Below are positions 4,908 to 6,815 of a stretch of DNA of 6,815 nt, piece after piece; within the stretch, counting starts at the first letter, position 1; each line of letters starts with the position of its first letter. A program made the position numbers and the translations under genes. The notes beneath the pieces are model-generated. The model saw only the letters and a program-made list of their open reading frames with translations, did no database searches and was not told the DNA's origin. The DNA comes from Gammaproteobacteria bacterium (GTDB taxonomy: Bacteria > Pseudomonadota > Gammaproteobacteria > Steroidobacterales > Steroidobacteraceae): the NCBI GenBank assembly GCA_003156695.1, contig PMHN01000158.1, positions 1 to 6,815 of the forward strand, in the 5' to 3' direction.

Positions 4908-6815
4908 AGTCGTGCTCCGAGGTAGGCCGCGAGTCGCAGCAGATCCGCAAACACGCCGCCCGCGGTCACTTCGGGCCCGGCTCCAGGCCCCTGGATGATG
5001 AGCGGGTTGTTGCAATAGCGGCGGGTGGCGAAGCGCACGACGTTGTCGGTGAGCGCGATGTTAGCAAAGACGTGTTTGGCATCAAACTCCTGCAGCCCCA
5101 CCGCCGCATCCCCCGCTGCCGTGAGCCGGCCGGTGTAGCGCAGCAGCTTGCCGCGCGCGCGCGCCGCGGCCAGGCGCTCGGCGAGCAGGGCATCGTGGCG
5201 CGGTAACTGCGCCATGAACTCATCAATCGAGCCGGCCGCCAGGTCCGCGGGCACCAGGCTCTCCACCCTGACACTCTTCATCTCCAGCGGCAGTCCCATC
5301 TCGCGTCCGAGGATGATGAGCTTGCGCGCCACATCGGTGCCCGAAAGATCATCGCGCGGATCGGGCTCCGTAAAGCCGCGCTGGCGCGCCTCCTGCACGA
5401 TCTGGGAAAAACTCACCCGGCCGTCGTAGGCGTTGAACAGATACGCGAGCGTGCCGGAGAAGATTCCCTCGATGCTGTCGATCTCATCGCCGGTCGCGAG
5501 CAGGTCGCGCAGCGTCGTGACCACCGGCAAGCCCGCGCCGACGGTGGCCTGGTACAGGTAATGCGCGGCGCCCGCGCGGCGCGCCTCCTGCACCCGCCTG
5601 TAGTAGGCGAGATCGCCGCTGCTGGCCTTCTTGTTCGGCGTTACGACGTGGATCCCGGTGGCAAGCCAGTCGGCGTAACGGGCGGCAATCGCATCACTCG
5701 CCGTGCAGTCGACCAGCACCGTGTGCGGCAGGTAATCAATCCGCAGATGCTCGACGAAGCGTGTCACGTCGGCCGTTACGGCGCTTTTCTTGTACTGCTC
5801 GCGCCAGTCGCCGAGCGCCGCGCCAGAATCCGACAGCAGCATGCGTTGCCGGCCGAGCACGCCGCGGACGCGCAGGTCGAGTTTGAACTGCTCGCACAAG
5901 CGCGCGCTCTGCGAGGCAAGCTGATCGAGCAGCACCCGCCCGACCGTGCCGGGTCCGATCACCCCGACCGAAATCGTGTGCGGCGACAGATACAGGCCCG
6001 CATGCACGGCGCGCAGCGCGCGTGTCGCCTGGCGGCCTTCGATCACGACGGAAATATTGCGCTCGGAGGCGCCCTGCGCGATCGCCCTCACATTGACGCT
6101 CGCGGTCCCCAGGGAATTGAAAACCTTGGCGGCGATGCCGGGGCGGCCCGCCATTCCGTCGCCGACCACCGCCAGGATCGCAAGGTCGAGATCCATGTCG
6201 ATGCTCTGGATCTGGCCCTCTTGCAGCTCGCGCTCGAACGCGGCGCGCACGACGGTGGCGGCACGGGTCGCCTGCTCCTGCGGGATGGCGCAACAGATCG
6301 AATGCTCGGAGCTACCCTGCGAAATGAGAATGACCGAGATGCCCTCTTCGCGCAGCGCGCCAAAGAGCCGGTGCGCCGTGCCGGGCACGCCGATCATGCC
6401 GGCGCCCTCGAGATTGACGAGCGCCATGTGCTCGATGCTGGTGATGCCCTTCACCGGCAGGAGCGACTGCGGCTGCGCGCAGATGAGGGTTCCTTGCTTC
6501 TGCGGCGCGAAGGTGTTGCGGATCCAAATCGGAATGGCGCCCCCCACGGCAGGCGCCATCGTCTGCGGATGAATCACCTTGGCGCCGAAATACGCAAGCT
6601 CCATCGCCTCGTTGTAGGAGAGCGAGTCAATGACCGTGGCGTCGGGCACGCGGCGCGGGTCGGCCGACAGAACGCCATCGACATCCGTCCAGATGTGGAT
6701 CTCGCGCGCATCCAGAAGCGCGCCAAATATGGACGCGGAGAAGTCGCTGCCGTTGCGCCCCAGGGTCGTCTGCACACCGCGCGCTTTGCTCGCAATGAAG
6801 CCGGTAATGATGAGG
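4904..6815 (-). CDS. thrA: Bifunctional aspartokinase / homoserine dehydrogenase, C-terminal part (5' end off the right edge)
   Basis: The frame is open from the right edge to TGA at 4906-4904, giving 636 visible residues; about 180-200 N-terminal residues, including most of the kinase lobe, are outside. The GTG at 6775 is internal: the codons before it read LIITGFIASKARG, typical kinase sequence. Visible order (numbered from the first visible codon): TTLGRNGSDFSA (16-27) and WTDVDGVLSADPR (42-54) of the aspartokinase; two ACT domains about 123-190 and 210-275; then homoserine dehydrogenase with the nucleotide-binding GVIGPGTVG (284-292), VDCTASD (368-374), TPNKKASSG (392-400), IFSGTLAYLFN (451-461) and catalytic FTEPDPRDDLSGTDVARK (481-498). 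It makes aspartyl phosphate and later reduces aspartate semialdehyde to homoserine. Both ACT domains keep the glutamine (ISQGSSE, AIAQGASE) reported to bind threonine in plant homologues. Together with the thrBC neighbours this favours threonine-inhibited ThrA over MetL. The operon promoter and any leader are not in view. Confidence 0.96.
   Translation of the reverse strand, partial: LIITGFIASKARGVQTTLGRNGSDFSASIFGALLDAREIHIWTDVDGVLSADPRRVPDATVIDSLSYNEAMELAYFGAKVIHPQTMAPAVGGAIPIWIRNTFAPQKQGTLICAQPQSLLPVKGITSIEHMALVNLEGAGMIGVPGTAHRLFGALREEGISVILISQGSSEHSICCAIPQEQATRAATVVRAAFERELQEGQIQSIDMDLDLAILAVVGDGMAGRPGIAAKVFNSLGTASVNVRAIAQGASERNISVVIEGRQATRALRAVHAGLYLSPHTISVGVIGPGTVGRVLLDQLASQSARLCEQFKLDLRVRGVLGRQRMLLSDSGAALGDWREQYKKSAVTADVTRFVEHLRIDYLPHTVLVDCTASDAIAARYADWLATGIHVVTPNKKASSGDLAYYRRVQEARRAGAAHYLYQATVGAGLPVVTTLRDLLATGDEIDSIEGIFSGTLAYLFNAYDGRVSFSQIVQEARQRGFTEPDPRDDLSGTDVARKLIILGREMGLPLEMKSVRVESLVPADLAAGSIDEFMAQLPRHDALLAERLAAARARGKLLRYTGRLTAAGDAAVGLQEFDAKHVFANIALTDNVVRFATRRYCNNPLIIQGPGAGPEVTAGGVFADLLRLAAYLGARL
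4915..4918 (-). promoter_or_regulatory. Shine-Dalgarno of thrB, inside the end of thrA
   Basis: GGAG on the minus strand lies seven bases before the GTG at 4907 and supports that start over the longer open frame. It falls within the last codons of thrA, so ribosomes translating thrA pass over it, which favours coupled translation. Confidence 0.6.

Noticed and set aside
5151..5168. Alternating GC tract, possible Z-DNA or simple repeat
   Set aside because: It lies inside thrA and encodes the Ala-Arg-Ala-Arg-Gly stretch before KLLRYTGR. This is expected from codon choice in GC-rich DNA.
1..6815. CRISPR array, tRNA or rRNA gene, insertion sequence, phage or defence system
   Set aside because: I saw no regularly spaced repeats, no tRNA-like cloverleaf, no transposase or integrase frames and no terminal inverted repeats. 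The space is almost fully taken up by five ordinary genes.

Overview
This 6.8 kb stretch of G+C-rich bacterial chromosome carries five protein genes and no sign of mobile DNA. It most resembles a gammaproteobacterium. The aspartokinase is fused to homoserine dehydrogenase and is followed by a GHMP-type thrB and then thrC, the thrABC order usual in that class. The tatD fragment also resembles the gammaproteobacterial TatD protein closely. I cannot name a genus; a Xanthomonadales-like or related high-G+C lineage is only a guess.

Layout. Bases 1-513 (+) hold the 3' end of tatD, a metal-dependent DNase. Bases 514-603 form a short intergenic region that turns AT-rich (541-600 is 30% G+C) and is the likely promoter for the next gene. 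Bases 604-2028 (+) encode a complete M20-family zinc peptidase or deacylase of unknown substrate. A 36-base convergent gap follows. The rest lies on the minus strand and is read from right to left: thrA (partial, 6815-4904), thrB (4907-3966), thrC (3966-2674) and a small membrane-anchored NERD-domain protein (2661-2065).

How the genes work together. ThrA catalyses two non-adjacent steps from aspartate to homoserine, ThrB phosphorylates homoserine, and ThrC converts O-phosphohomoserine to threonine. The minus-strand genes are packed tightly: GTGA overlap at thrA/thrB, TGATG overlap at thrB/thrC, and a Shine-Dalgarno sequence overlapping the thrC stop codon for the NERD gene. All four are therefore probably one translationally coupled operon. 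Its promoter, and any thr leader attenuator, lie beyond the right edge.

Most of the window is conserved housekeeping sequence, and I found no convincing undescribed multi-gene system. The most unusual item is the NERD-domain gene at the end of the thr operon. It has a TTG start, lies in the same frame as thrC beyond its stop, and shows D-L-R where the nuclease motif normally reads E-x-K.
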